Assembly (NCBI GenBank): GCA_023853785.1
Contig: JAJIRX010001018.1
Coordinates: forward strand, 1 to 34,857
From: Psilocybe azurescens
Lineage: Eukaryota; Basidiomycota; Agaricomycetes; Agaricales; Agrocybaceae
Direction of reading: 5' to 3'
DNA: 34,857 nt
Part shown: piece after piece, positions 11,978 to 22,177 of the stretch
Numbering within the stretch: position 1 is the first letter of the stretch
Layout of the letters: every line of letters begins with the position of its first letter
Notes under the pieces: generated by a model
Databases searched by the model: none
Seen by the model: the letters and a program-made list of their open reading frames with translations, nothing else
Told to the model about the DNA's origin: nothing
Translations under genes and position numbers: made by a program

Positions 11978-13092
11978 TTAAATGTAGAAGGATTCCATAA
12001 TGGAGGCTGGATCAAATAAAAGAATGTCATCATCATCATCATCCTCAACCACAGTATCGTTATCAATATCAAAGTTTCCTGTAGGTGAATATTCAGCTGT
12101 ACTCTTATGGGAATAATAGCACCAAATACCTGTTGTAGAGTTAAATAGGTCAACTCGATGTTGAATATGATCACTGCCTGCCCATGCTACCAAATTCTTC
12201 AGATGAAGAAGCATAAGATTTATGCTTTCCTTGTAGTGCAAATATTGGTCTGAATTGGTTCTTCTAAGCTGAACAAGACCAGCATCAAAAGCAGCTTTTG
12301 ATATTTTAATGGCAAAAAGGTGGATGGATAGATGTCTTGAAAATAAGCTGAATAATTCAGAGCAACTGATAACCGAAGAGGATGTAGAGGGAGAAAAGAT
12401 GTGGCTGCTATATTCCAGGCATCTCTATAGGCCATATGAGAGTCATTTCGGCTGAGAATGAATCTGTCTGGATCAAGTTCGCAGAGATATCGGTGGAAGT
12501 CTCCTTTCCTGCCAATAAATACTTTTAATAAATTTAGTTAAGAAAAGATGGAAGTGACATACAGCTTTAAATAAAAACATTGGCTTCATCGCTGTCGGCT
12601 AAAGGAATCATTCTGGAGTCCAGAAGAGAAAGTATCTTTCTAGAATAGAGGGTTGCCCGTTGCATAATAACTTTTGGAACCGTGGAAATAAATAAGCATG
12701 TGGATGGTCTGAACCGTTTCATGATCGGAGTGTATACCAAATTTTCCTCAGAGGAAGGACCATTTTACGATAGGCAAATGCTACTAGATCTCTTTGTTCT
12801 CTGGAGAAAGGCTCATCGCCACTTGCACCCCCCTGTTGATGTATTCTATTGCATCTAAGAGTAGATATGATGTTAACCATTTGAAATTCAGAAATGCTGA
12901 ACACTTTACCAGAATAACAATGTGCTGAGATTGCAATTTCTGCAAGAACAAAATATGATTTTCTGGCAGTTATTGGACCAAGCCTTTGCCTTCCAGTTGA
13001 GCCAGGAATGAGGCTTGAGGCAGGGCCTGGAGGGTGGGAGTAGCTGGAGTAGAACGGCGACACCAGAAACCAAAGAGTGTGGTGAAAAACAT
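11978..13092 (-). CDS. Divergent 14-3-3 family protein
   Basis: Assembled across introns 12909-12855 and 12562-12509, plus a possible one at 12129-12079, the frame follows the nine-helix 14-3-3 fold. Visible blocks are KSYFVLAEIAISAHCYS (helix 1), REQRDLVAFAYRKMV, ILSLLDSRMIPLAD, KGDFHRYLCEL, HPLRLSVALNYSAYF and LKNLVAWAGSD. By alignment to human 14-3-3 zeta, positions 49 (R for K), R56, R127, Y128, N173, N224 and W228 of the phosphopeptide groove are kept. The tail ends in a run of aspartates, like other family members. 14-3-3 dimers bind phosphoserine motifs in client proteins, mainly in the cytoplasm. The frame changes by one base at C6 12828-12833, A5 12573-12577 and once near 12310. The N-terminal start (ATG 13092) is uncertain. 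It is far more diverged than the housekeeping paralogue expected elsewhere in the genome. Confidence 0.8.
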
Positions 13093-13272
13093 GGGCCTGT
13101 AGTAAAGTGTAGGATAAATTAAGATGCTTCTGACAGATGAAAATCAGTGAAATATAAAAAGAACATACATGTCAATAATGTTGTGGATATGAAAACAGAA
13201 AAATGAATGGGTAATGTGTAAGCTGTGTGCAGTCTGTGAACTTGCTGTGCGACCGTGAGTTAGTAAGCAATC

Positions 13273-13942
13273 ATGTATCCTGTCAGCAACTTTGATTCCC
13301 ACAACTTCACCAAAGTTCAGATTACTACGTGATTTTGTTCAACGTATCTACTGTCTATATCTATAACAGCTATACACTTCCGATGATGTTTGTTGTCATT
13401 GCGAAGACTCAAAACGGTCTCACCCAATACTTCGAGAATTATCTTGATTTCTGTCGCAATGCACCTGCCTCCGACTTCCACTCCATCTATTACACAACCT
13501 GCGTTGGTTGTGAACACTTTTGTTACCATTGTGCCTTGTAAATGTGATGGCCTCAGGACAACCAAGCTCAACATTGATCGAGGTCAGCTCTTTGTTACAG
13601 GAGTCGTGACCGCTTTGAACACTTTTCTTTAGGTTCCCACAGTCCGTCTATCGCACATGCTCTGCCTGCCCTCAAGGTTTGGTTGGACGAGCACAACAAA
13701 GCTATCAACGGCCTCGAAAAACCCTTCTTGAGCCTTCATGGCAAAGAGATACCTAAGCATGGGTGTCTTGACACTCAATATTGGGTATGTTCATAAAGTT
13801 TTGTCGTTTTTCGTCATCCTAACTACTCATACAGGTTGAGCATGCTCAGAATCCTGTCAGATTTGTCCAAACTGCACGACTTGCCGGCAAGACCTTGTCT
13901 GTCGATGTCATTTTCAATGTGCATTCGGCTGAGTTACATTAG
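13273..13942 (+). pseudogene. Polyketide-synthase acyltransferase-like fragment
   Basis: Two exons, about 13633-13784 and 13835-13942, are joined by a 50-nt intron (GTATGT donor, CTAAC branch, CAG acceptor). They read HSPSIAHALPALKVWLDE and then DTQYWVEHAQNPVRF. The HSP followed by a D..YWv.h...PVrF block is the end of a type I polyketide synthase acyltransferase domain. Upstream, 13273-13620 keeps short coding-like stretches (for example NGLTQYFENYLDFCRN) in changing frames that I cannot place. The catalytic serine motif, ketosynthase and carrier domains are absent, so this is at most a gene relic. The assignment rests on one motif pair and is moderate. Confidence 0.45.
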
Positions 13943-14543
13943 AGGTATTTGGGACACACTAGCTCTAGTCTTGTGAGTAAATTTTATTGCACCTTTTAGA
14001 TGTCGACAGAAACTGACTTCTGTGTTAGTTTTGTTACTTTTGTTGGAATCTCATATCAGCTTCCGGGATCAGTTTCAGGAGAACGAGCGATGCTGATTAC
14101 TCTAAAAGATTCAGCACAGATACTGTGAGCACTACTCAATTGCTTTCCATTCCAACCCACTCCTCAAAGATCTTGGTATATTGGAAGTTCGGCCACAGAA
14201 CGGTAGTAAGCCTTACAGTGTATTGCAAAACACCCTATTCAGTGAGTGTCTTACAGAATTTGAAAATCATCAATCAGTATTTTATCCAGACAATATCAAG
14301 TCGGATTCCCCCTTCTTCTCTTGGCTTGTCGCACTCCATGTCATCCCTCACCCCAAATAATTTCTCTTATAACTCGCTGGTCAAGCACCGCCGCTATTGC
14401 CTGCTAATCTTCCGTCTCCTCACCCTTTGCTGATCAACCCACCCCCTCACTCTTCCCACCACTACCGCTACAGGCCTAGTCTCTTTGTCTAATACTTGCT
14501 GATCTGTCTATTTGTTGTACTCACTAATCCTGCTTCTGTCATC
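13943..14543. other. Stretch between gene relics, nothing recognised
   Basis: Pyrimidine-rich runs (CCTCACCCC, CTCTTCCCACC and similar, about 14300-14500) lie just upstream of the aspartic protease start, as is common in basidiomycete promoters. No clear TATA box is seen. The frame at 14125-14433 has no family features. Confidence 0.4.
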
Positions 14544-15084
14544 ATGCTACCGCTGTCCGCGTCTCTTCTCGCTGGTATTCTTCGGTCTCGGTCTTGTCGT
14601 CATGCTCTGTAGCGCCCCAAACAAATGTCCAGGCCAGCCATACCATGCCGCTCAAGCAACGGGCACTGCCTGCACGCACATAAGAGGAATGGGGTATATG
14701 GGCCAAAAACCATCAAGAAGGGCTTGAGGCCAAGTGTGGCAATCCTAAGCACGATAAACGTGCAACCGGAACAAACCCGTACGAGGGGTTTCAGCTTTGT
14801 CTTACGACTACGTGGTACTTAGCTACCCATCTGCTCCTTCCTTTCTAGAATCACAAATCAGAATGGCGACTTGAGGTGTAGGTTATCAGTGCAAGCAAAT
14901 ATTTATCTAAATGGCCTGCACAGTTACTTTGGTTCTCTGGCTATCGGTACTCTGCCCCACAGCATACAATGTCATTCTCGACACAGGCGCAATGTGTGTT
15001 CCCTCCTACATCCCCTCTACTATTCTCACACAACTAAAACTAATTAATTGACCTTTAGCGATCTCTGGGTTGCCGATTCAGAGT
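14544..15084 (+). pseudogene. 5' part of a pepsin-type (A1) aspartic protease, truncated
   Basis: ATG at 14544 opens a signal-peptide-like MLPLSASLLAG. A propeptide-like stretch follows (APQTNVQASHTMPLKQRA and later AKNHQEGLEAKCGNPKH). Then comes TNQNGD, YFGSLAIGT and the first active-site block AYNVILDTGA. A 50-70-nt intron separates this from DLWVADSE. In the family the block is DTGSSDLW, so a serine is replaced or lost here. Frames change at least twice and there is a stop in the propeptide. Homology ends exactly where the 752-bp element begins (15085). The second lobe, with the partner catalytic Asp, was not found in the window. It was probably a secreted protease before disruption. Confidence 0.65.
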
Positions 15085-15836
15085 AACTGGCGTTCCTCTC
15101 CCACCGTCTCACATTCCTTGAAAAGAAATATGTATAATTTGAGGATACATGATTACTTAAAACTGCTAACAATAAATGCTGGTTAGGTAAAGTGGTTACT
15201 GCTGCGAGTTATTTATTGTGTGCTCGATGGTTCAATTTCTGTCGAGTGCATTTTATTTTATTTTATTTTTATTTTTTAATACTTAGGGCAATTTCCCAAT
15301 TGCCATAAGTATTTCTAATACTGCTTTTAGCTATGTTATACATTGTTAGATAGTTATGTAGGGCTTAGGAGGTTAGAGCTAGGGCTTAGGTATCCATTTC
15401 TCTCAATGCAGTAGCATATTCTCAGTTAGGTTACAGAGTTAGCGTGGCTGGTTATGTTAGGTGGTTAGTGTATATTTTTTCTCTGAATCCTTTTATTATT
15501 GTGCAACAAGCAGATGTGGGCTAAGATGCGCAGGTGTAGATGTACACCACTCTGCACTATTGTATCTACTAGTGCTCAAAACATAGAGAGTAACAAAACT
15601 TGTATATCTAGGGGTCTATTCGTAAGGTATAAGGAGATTTAAATTAAGGCTCACTATGAACCAGGGGTTTAGTGTAGGTTAGATTGCTTGCGAACACACA
15701 TAAGCGCCGTCCTTGAGCGCACACATAGGTAATGTCCCTCTGCTCAGTCGTGCAATTACCAAATAAGGTAAATTGGTGATCTCCGACGCATCACGTGTAA
15801 CTGAAAATGTGAGAGGGTGGGAGAGCAAGGACAGTT
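15085..15836 (+). mobile_element. Non-autonomous TIR element, copy 1 (752 bp)
   Basis: The ends are AACTGGCGTTCCTCTCCC on the left and, reading inwards on the other strand, AACTGTCCTTGCTCTCCC, continuing as similar ACC(G/C)TCTCACATT. This gives a roughly 30-bp imperfect terminal inverted repeat. The interior is AT-rich and non-coding. The same sequence, inverted, lies at 23178-23928 with only about three differences noticed. The right flank CTTCGACTC (15837-15845) has no partner on this copy's left side but matches the outer flank of copy 2. A 9-bp duplication would fit a Mutator-like (MULE) derivative; the superfamily is a guess. Confidence 0.85.
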
Positions 15837-17460
15837 CTTCGACTCTTGCTCGAGCCGATGGAGTCACACCCGTCTGCTGATCTTTACTTGGACATAAATT
15901 GGAAGATTATCACACTCCAAGAACTGGTTAGCGAGGGTGCAGAGGGAAGAGGTAAATCGTCGCTGAGGTTCCTTTCAACGGTATTCTGATCATCTCTTTT
16001 CTTCAAGGTGTCTGCGAGGGCTGGCGAAGAAGAGGCAACAGAAAACGCAAGGCAGACAACTACTCTACAATGGACAGAGTTCAGGTGCGCTGATGATCCC
16101 AATACCTCAATCAACACTCTTACTCAGTGGTATATCCATTCAGCCGCCGATTCGAATCGATCAAGTCCTGAAAGTATGCCGCTCAACGGCATCCTGATGG
16201 ACAAGAAATGGTGTGCTCCTTCCTACTCAATTCCAAAGTTTATCCATGCTAACTTTGTCACTCTAGAGCTATGGCTAACACATCAAGGACTTCAATTCGA
16301 TGGTTCACCGACAGACTCTTACAGAACAATCTCAAGGCGCCGTTCTCATTACTGAACCGCTGACTGAACTAGTGTACGAGAATTCTCGATGAAAACAAGC
16401 AACGATATTAATTTCATTTGGTTTTGCAGTGACAGCCACGCCGACGCTCAAGGACTCGGTTTGAACGGCATACTATCGGACGAGGTGGTGTGTTCTTTGT
16501 TCTGACCCAATTCTGAAATTTATCAGAGCTGACATTGACACTCCAGATCTTGGACAATCACATCAAGAACGTTACTGAACTTCATATATCCGAAGATTTT
16601 TGTGGACCATGCAAATTCAGATAGACAGTATGTTCCATATGTAGAAAAGAATTCGTTATCATGTACGCTGCTATATGTTTTTTCCTGCCGAATCTCATTG
16701 CTAATTATTCCTTGCCCAACAGAAAATGAAATCACGATCTATGTTGGGCAGGCTGAGATTCAGTACTTTCTTTCTACCGTCTTCGTTTTATTTTTTTTTT
16801 GTTTACTCTCGTTTCACAGAGGGTACAGAAGTTGGTTCGCTGGACAGTACCTATGAGCATCAAGTATGAAAGCCTGCTATCAGTCTTCAAGCGCGACTCC
16901 AGATCATATCACTCCGTAAACTCTCTAACTGCCCACGTTGCTCAAATGGTCTTTCTCGCATCTGTGTGATTGGCGCTGCTGCTCCAACCGCTGTCGTCAA
17001 GTTGGTTGTGGAGCGGATGCAGAGTTTATTGTTCGGTACGCCGCTGTCTATCCTTCCTTACCCAAACCAGTCGCTAAGTATTTTCTCGTCCGACAGAGAG
17101 ATCTACGTGGCTGATCGATACTTAGAGCAAGTCGATTGCCGCCAACGGTTTGTTTTTCTGGCCATCTCTCTCATATATTTTTCTGATTTACTTTGGTCTA
17201 ACAGACCGCAAACAAGTTGGACTACCGCGCACCACCTATGAGCCGTAAATGTGTCGGCCTCCTACTGTTCTCGAAACACGACCGCCGGACCGAATCACAC
17301 CATCGACACTGACACTCATCCGGTTGTCCGGATGGTTCTGTTGCCCAGTTGGAAAGGACCACCATCAACGGTTCTTTACTTTCCATGGAATAAATCTCGC
17401 TTGAAATAGCGTTAGCGTAAGTTCTTGCTGACCTCCTTTCTGGCCACGGATATGATATTT
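15837..17460 (+). pseudogene. Unidentified gene remnants with intron-like spacers
   Basis: The plus strand shows several good splice-like spacers: 16211-16266 (GTGTGC to CTCTAG with TGCTAACT), one ending CAACAG at 16722, one ending TCACAG at 16819, and one near 17149-17208 ending TCTAACAG. A module reading LNGIL(M/S)D before one such spacer and HIK(D/N) after it occurs twice, at about 16140-16290 and 16430-16580. On the minus strand, 16080-15990 gives a signal-peptide-like run, CLAFSVASSSPALADTLKKR. Stops break every long frame. I do not recognise the family on either strand. Confidence 0.35.
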
Positions 17461-18130
17461 CAATATATCTGAATAAATTACTATGTCATTCAGGTATACA
17501 TCAAGGAACTTTCCGATGTAAGGAGCAAAAATGTGGTTCATTAAGGACTAAAATGTAGTAGGTGCATTGCAATCACCTTGCTGAATGACATGGGAAACCA
17601 TATTTCCATTTGGCGTTGCAAATGCAGTCTTACAGACATCTTTAGGTTTGATCCTCACTTGCTCGTAAGCATCCTTCAGGGCAATCATACTTCTATATGA
17701 CTTGCTTGAGACATGTCTCATAATTCCATCTATGTCCGGTAGTGGGCTTGTTAATTTGCGAGTGTTCTGATTACGCGGTTGCAAGTCATCTACTGTGCGT
17801 AATTTTGGCATCTCACCCTGTTTACCGGGTTTTGGAATGAATAGCATAGGTACTGTATTGTGGGAATTTGTGATTTCCCACCTGCCGGTTTTAAGATAAG
17901 CATTTCGCTTTTCAATCCATTGATCCATGAATGCTTCTGGGCATTGAGCAGGCCTCCAGGGATACTGTAGATCTTCATCTATTAAATCTATCTTGTGATT
18001 AATGGCTCTCAACCGTGGTAATGGCATCTCAGCAGCTGTTTTACACAATGGAGCTGCTTTAGTCTTTACATAATCACTGATGTCATCTAGATTTTCTTCT
18101 CAGAGCCTCGCGGCGTTGGGCTGTAGGATT
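17461..18130 (-). pseudogene. Gypsy reverse transcriptase, truncated and mutated
   Basis: The frame reads PLPRLRAINHKIDLID, then LRTVDDLQPRNQNT, then DAYEQVRIKPKDV, KTAFATPNG and VIQQGDCNAPTTF, the standard gypsy reverse transcriptase order. After TTF a TAG (17550-17548) replaces the usual glutamine codon. The sequence then continues in the same frame through PYIGKFLDVYLNDIVIYSD. The catalytic YxDD box is therefore YLND (17496-17485), losing one of the two metal-binding aspartates. Homology fades at about 17461, and the thumb and RNase H are absent. Confidence 0.88.
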
Positions 18131-18600
18131 TGTACTGATGATCCCTTGATTGGCAAGGCTTCTATTGAGCCAATACTCACTTGGGTTGGATTTAATCCTG
18201 ATAATACTTGATGTTGAAAGATGAAAGGAATGCCCAAGATCAAGTCATAGCTTGATAAATTGATAATATCAAAGCTTCGTGACTCTTTATGCCTTGATAT
18301 GCGAATGGAGCTTCAGTTGCGTAGTTTACTTCAGATCTAAAACCCAAAACTGCAAGTTGTACCAAGTAACTTAAGTTGATCAGCTAAAGTAGAAGATATG
18401 AAGTCACATAACGAGCCTGTATCAATAAGCACTCGTGCTGGGCGTCCTGCTATGTTTACAACGATTAAAATAGGGTCTGGAACCACCCTAGATGGATCTT
18501 TAATTCTTGCAGAATTTCTTTGGGCTGCCGGAATGAGTTGTTCCTCTGGTTGTTGGGCGCTTAGCTCAACATAGTAAATTTTTCTAGAAGTAAATTGTTT
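18131..18600 (-). pseudogene. Gypsy retropepsin-like protease segment
   Basis: The frame contains NIAGRPARVLIDTGSLCDF with the catalytic DTG at 18423-18415, then SSTLADQLKL. After a frame change it continues with YDLILGIPFIFQHQ and LNPTQVSIGS, the flap-and-tail pattern of fungal gypsy aspartic proteases. It lies directly upstream of the reverse transcriptase, as expected in the pol order. The stop and frame change inside the domain indicate decay or base-calling errors. Confidence 0.8.
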
Positions 18601-19168
18601 TCATTGTCTGAACTGTCTGATTCCAATGTAGACTTGTCGTCTTCATCATCTGAGCTGTAATAATCCATGAAACTTAGTAAAAATTCCTCATATTCCTCGC
18701 TCTCCTGCCTTTGTGCATCAGAAAGGCAAGAAAGATCAAAGTGTCCATCATTATTTTCGCAGTAGTTTTGGTACCAATTATTCAGGTATTTTCCAATACT
18801 CTTATGGCATCAGTTTCTAATATTAAACCTCGGTTTTTCCATGTCACAGACTGATAATTCAAAGTGCAGATAGGTCTGCCAGTCTATTATTTGATACCCA
18901 TATGTATCTTTATCATAGTGAACACTGAAGCGAGCGGTTTTCTTGCGTCGTGTGGTCTTAGAAAGCGTAAGGTATTTACTAAATGAACGACCTGAACTTA
19001 ATTTCCAAGCCGCATTGGCTTCCCAAACAATTATCTTTGGCATTCTTCTGTACCAGCGCTTACGTGGTCTGACTCGTACTAGAGTATATTGCGTGCGCTT
19101 AATTGCATACCATAGCGCAATGCTTATGTCAAGGAGTTCATCCTCATATGTAACAGTGTCCATGATCA
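18601..19168 (-). pseudogene. Gypsy gag-pol linker region
   Basis: The frame at 18810-19169 gives a basic, tryptophan- and tyrosine-containing stretch (for example KRWYRRMPKIIVWEANAAW) with no named domain, then an acidic stretch to about 18600. Its place between the zinc knuckle and retropepsin matches the uncharacterised linker of related fungal gypsy elements. The assignment is by position only. Confidence 0.5.
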
Positions 19169-21409
19169 CTAATTTTGACCAGCATCCGTAGGATAAACAA
19201 AGAACCGATCTAGTTCACGGCCTTCCCAACAGGGATCTCCAGGGTATGGTCTCATTAATTCCAATTGGTGCTTTATTAAATCGCACACAGGATTTTCTAA
19301 GGTTCCACTAGTCCATGCACCCTTATCAGGATCGTAAATATCACATGCTGCTTCCGTACATGAAAGCGCTGGGTTATCCTCAAGATGTGGTTCAATTGTT
19401 TCATCCTCATCAATACCACACATTCCCATTTCGATTTCCAAGCAATGTGAGTCAATTTCTTGCTCGGAAGTGCTCTCCAGAGAGCGAGCGTTCTCATTAT
19501 CTACCACAACTTCTACATTGAAGCTTTTGAAGCCCGGAGGCTTCCCATTATTATTCTTAGACTTGGCATTTTGTGAGGCTGGACAGTTCCGTCCAACGTG
19601 TCCTAACTCTCCGCAGCGATAGCACTTAATCTGGGAGGATTCACCGATATTACGATTCATTTGAATCTCTCATTTGATTTAAAATTACTCTGTTTAGAAT
19701 TTTCAAAGGTTTCCTTTGAAGTATTAAATTTATTGCTGTTATCTCGACAATATTCTGTCGAGTTTGGCTTGATTCTATCGTTGTTAGTTTGCTTTTCATT
19801 GAAGCTATTCGAGTTTTCAATGTTGGATCTCTGATTTCGTTCGCGCATGCCACTGATTATTTTCAATTTGTTGTGCAATTTCATACACGGTAGCCACTGA
19901 GATGACTTCATCCCAAATATTCTGTTCGTAATCTAAACCCTCTTTCCATAATGCGGACTGCAATTCTGGCTTAAGGCCATTCCACAGATAATCTACTCGC
20001 TGTGCCGAAGTAGATTTACCAATTATTCGGAACAAAATCATAAGCTCAGCTGCATACTAAGCCACGGTCATATTACCTTGTGAGAAACTTTCAAGCTTCT
20101 TGCGTTGCCTGAGTTGATAATCCGGTGGGATGCATTAATTGTACAATTCTGTGAAGAACATTTGGAGGTCCCAGTGATCTACAGAGATAGATACCATTGT
20201 TGAATAGAACTTGTACGCTTTTCCGCTTTTCCGGACAAATAATCTGCGCATTTAACAACTTGATCTCGAGGCGGCAAGCCGCTTCCTTGCAGAACCTCTC
20301 ACATTGTGTAATATATTTGTAGAATTTCATAAAGTCAGCATCGTCATGATATTTATCAGGCGATGTCGGCGGCAGTAGCTTGTAGCGAGTGGCTTTGGTC
20401 GTTTTTCCTTCAATGTCCAAAGGTCCGATCTGATGGGCGCCTAAATTGGCATCCATGTTCGTCCTTGGTTTATGGAAGAATTGCCCCAGCAAACTTTCTG
20501 GGGGCAATTGATTGCTTGGGCAAATCGTTTCCGATTTCCTTGCCTGTACATACTGTCGTGTTGCGTGCGAGATTAATTCCTCTACATCGTGAGACATGGG
20601 AGTACTTGACATCCCACAACGTTGCGCATACTTGGAATGCTCATTAACTTGTCTCTTATTTAAATAAGCATTTTCAGCGTTTAAGTATTGTAGTCTGAAC
20701 TCCTGGAGACGTCTGAGTTCTTTGTTGTCATTGTCTTCCGGTTCATAGGTTGGTTCGGGTTGGTAATGAATCGTCTTCCTGTGTGTGAATCTTCAATTCT
20801 TGCTCGATTGCACACTGCACATCCGGATTTAATTCATTTTCTGGGATATCAAGGCTTCCCTGTTCCTAGGGTCAACACCTTTACTTTTAGATGAAGAACC
20901 AGCCTCATGTTCTGTCCTTTCCTGAGTATCTGAAGCTCTATTAGCTTCGCTTGATTTCGCATTTCTGCTATTTGATTCAAAGGCTTGCTCTAATTTAGTC
21001 AATCTATTCATGAAGGAATTTATTAAATTCCTAGTCTCAACCATAACTGATTGTGCATCTTGCACAGGATTATCAGAAAAGTATTACTTCGCATTTCTGA
21101 CATGCTATGGTTTTTATTATTGCCATTCAAGCTAGCACTACGTTGAACACGCCTAGCTGCAGCGGCTGTGTCCCTGACCTGACGGTTTTCTTCACCGTGG
21201 TCATCATTTTCCATATTTAAATTCTCACGGCGGTCACTCCGACCGCGCGCATCATCCTCTTCAATCCGATTTGGATCTAGGATTCTCGCCTGCTCGTGGT
21301 CGTCACCTCTCGTAGCAGGGAGTCTTTTGTTAGACCCCGTAGGTACGTCCTTGGCAGCAACATTGCCCCTCAGTACCCTACTTCCTCTGGCATTTCTCTT
21401 ACCAGCCAT
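19169..21409 (-). pseudogene. Gypsy gag polyprotein with CCHC zinc knuckle
   Basis: ATG at 21409 starts a charged, disordered N-terminus (MAGKRNARGSRVLR). The capsid-like part is read from several frames: YKLLPPTSPDKYH, FYKYITQCERFCKEA, FRIIGKSTSAQRVDYLWNGL and ALWKEGLDYEQNIWDEV. A nucleocapsid zinc knuckle CYRCGELGHVGRNCP (C-x2-C-x4-H-x4-C) lies near 19624-19580, and an acidic spacer follows. The frame changes at least four times, so no complete gag can be made. In life the protein would package element RNA into cytoplasmic particles. Confidence 0.85.
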
Positions 21410-21506
21410 GACAGGTCTTTAACGAATAGATTAGCACACACAAAAGTATTAATGACAACGTACCTGGTATCCTTGGGTGATCAAGCCAAGGGGGGATCCA
21501 AAGGGT

Positions 21507-22177
21507 TGACAGAGAAGATAGAGAGAAATAGAGTCGAAGAGTGAGTGTAGTTGATAGAGAAGCTAGAGTCAAAAATATGTGACAAGGCGTGCTTTCACAC
21601 GAGTCTCGACACACTGGGAGAACCTCAAATGAGTAGGTAAAGCAGTGTTAGGGCTGCGCGCCGAACCGTAAGTCACGGCATACGGCCATAAATTACGGCT
21701 GCCGTTGCCGTACCGTGAGCCCTTTTGGGATGCAAATTTACAGCTGTAAGCCATACGGTGGCCTTACGGCGATGGTAAATACTCACATTTTGAGGCAGAG
21801 TGACTTGAATCTAGCTCAGTAAGATCCGAAACGCCCAAATCCAGTCTCAGAATAAATTTCTGATGGCTGGTTGGCCTCGGCATTGACTTACGGCTCTCAC
21901 GGCAATCAAACTGTAGAGGCGTCAGGAGGTTACGGTGTACGGCCATACTTTACGGCCGACTACCATTACGGTACGGTGCGCAGCCCTAAGCAGTGTATTC
22001 AAGGTCGACTACCTACGTACATCAACGAGCTCTTTATATATTATAGAAAGTGTCTACGTAATATTCATTACTCGAGCAGATACGATTAGAAAGAAATAGA
22101 AAAGTAGAGAAAGAAAAACATAAGAGAAGATAAGATCTGTAAAACCGGTCATACCCAATTAGGGTGATTCTGTCACA
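21507..22177 (-). repeat. Probable 5' LTR of the gypsy element (split by a MITE)
   Basis: On the minus strand it begins TGTGACAGAATCACCC at 22177 and ends near TGTCA at 21507, about 100 bp before the gag start. TG...CA ends fit an LTR. Without the inserted 340-bp MITE and its extra target copy it would be about 320 bp, a usual size for fungal gypsy LTRs. A TATATAAAGAGC box near 22030-22045 may be its promoter. No second LTR exists in the window for comparison, and a primer-binding site was not confirmed, so the 3' boundary is soft. Confidence 0.5.
21649..21988. mobile_element. hAT-like MITE (340 bp) with 8-bp target duplication
   Basis: The element starts TAGGGCTGCGC and ends GCGCAGCCCTA, with inverted similarity continuing inwards through CCGaACCGTAA (left) and CCGtACCGTAA (right). 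Perfect 8-bp direct repeats AGCAGTGT flank it at 21641-21648 and 21989-21996. A TAGGGCTG-type terminus plus an 8-bp duplication is the hAT signature. The interior carries many TACGG/CCGTA motifs in both orientations and no transposase. It sits inside the gypsy LTR, so it inserted after the retroelement. Confidence 0.92.

Larger units (their letters stand above)
17461..22177 (-). mobile_element. Decayed, 3'-truncated Ty3/gypsy LTR retrotransposon
   Basis: On the minus strand the order is LTR-like region (22177-21507), gag (21409-19169), retropepsin (about 18560-18130) and reverse transcriptase (about 18100-17461). This is the 5' half of a gypsy element. RNase H, integrase and a 3' LTR are missing; homology ends near 17461. 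In-frame stops, frame changes and a mutated polymerase motif make it inactive. It lies wholly within the interval bounded by the two inverted 752-bp elements. Confidence 0.9.

Noticed and set aside
13317..13574. 85-residue minus-strand frame with a protease-like DGVEVGG phrase
   Set aside because: The plus strand here carries splice-supported exons leading to the acyltransferase-like segment, and the phrase is not a diagnostic motif.
15679..15867. Frame shared by 15679-15867 (minus) and 23036-23344 (plus) that looks like a conserved protein
   Set aside because: The shared part is the end of the 752-bp transposable element read in its two copies; similarity is due to the element.
21430..21480. 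TGGTATCC near 21455 as a tRNA primer-binding site for the gypsy element
   Set aside because: It lies on the plus strand while the element reads on the minus strand, and it matches only a few bases of the usual site.
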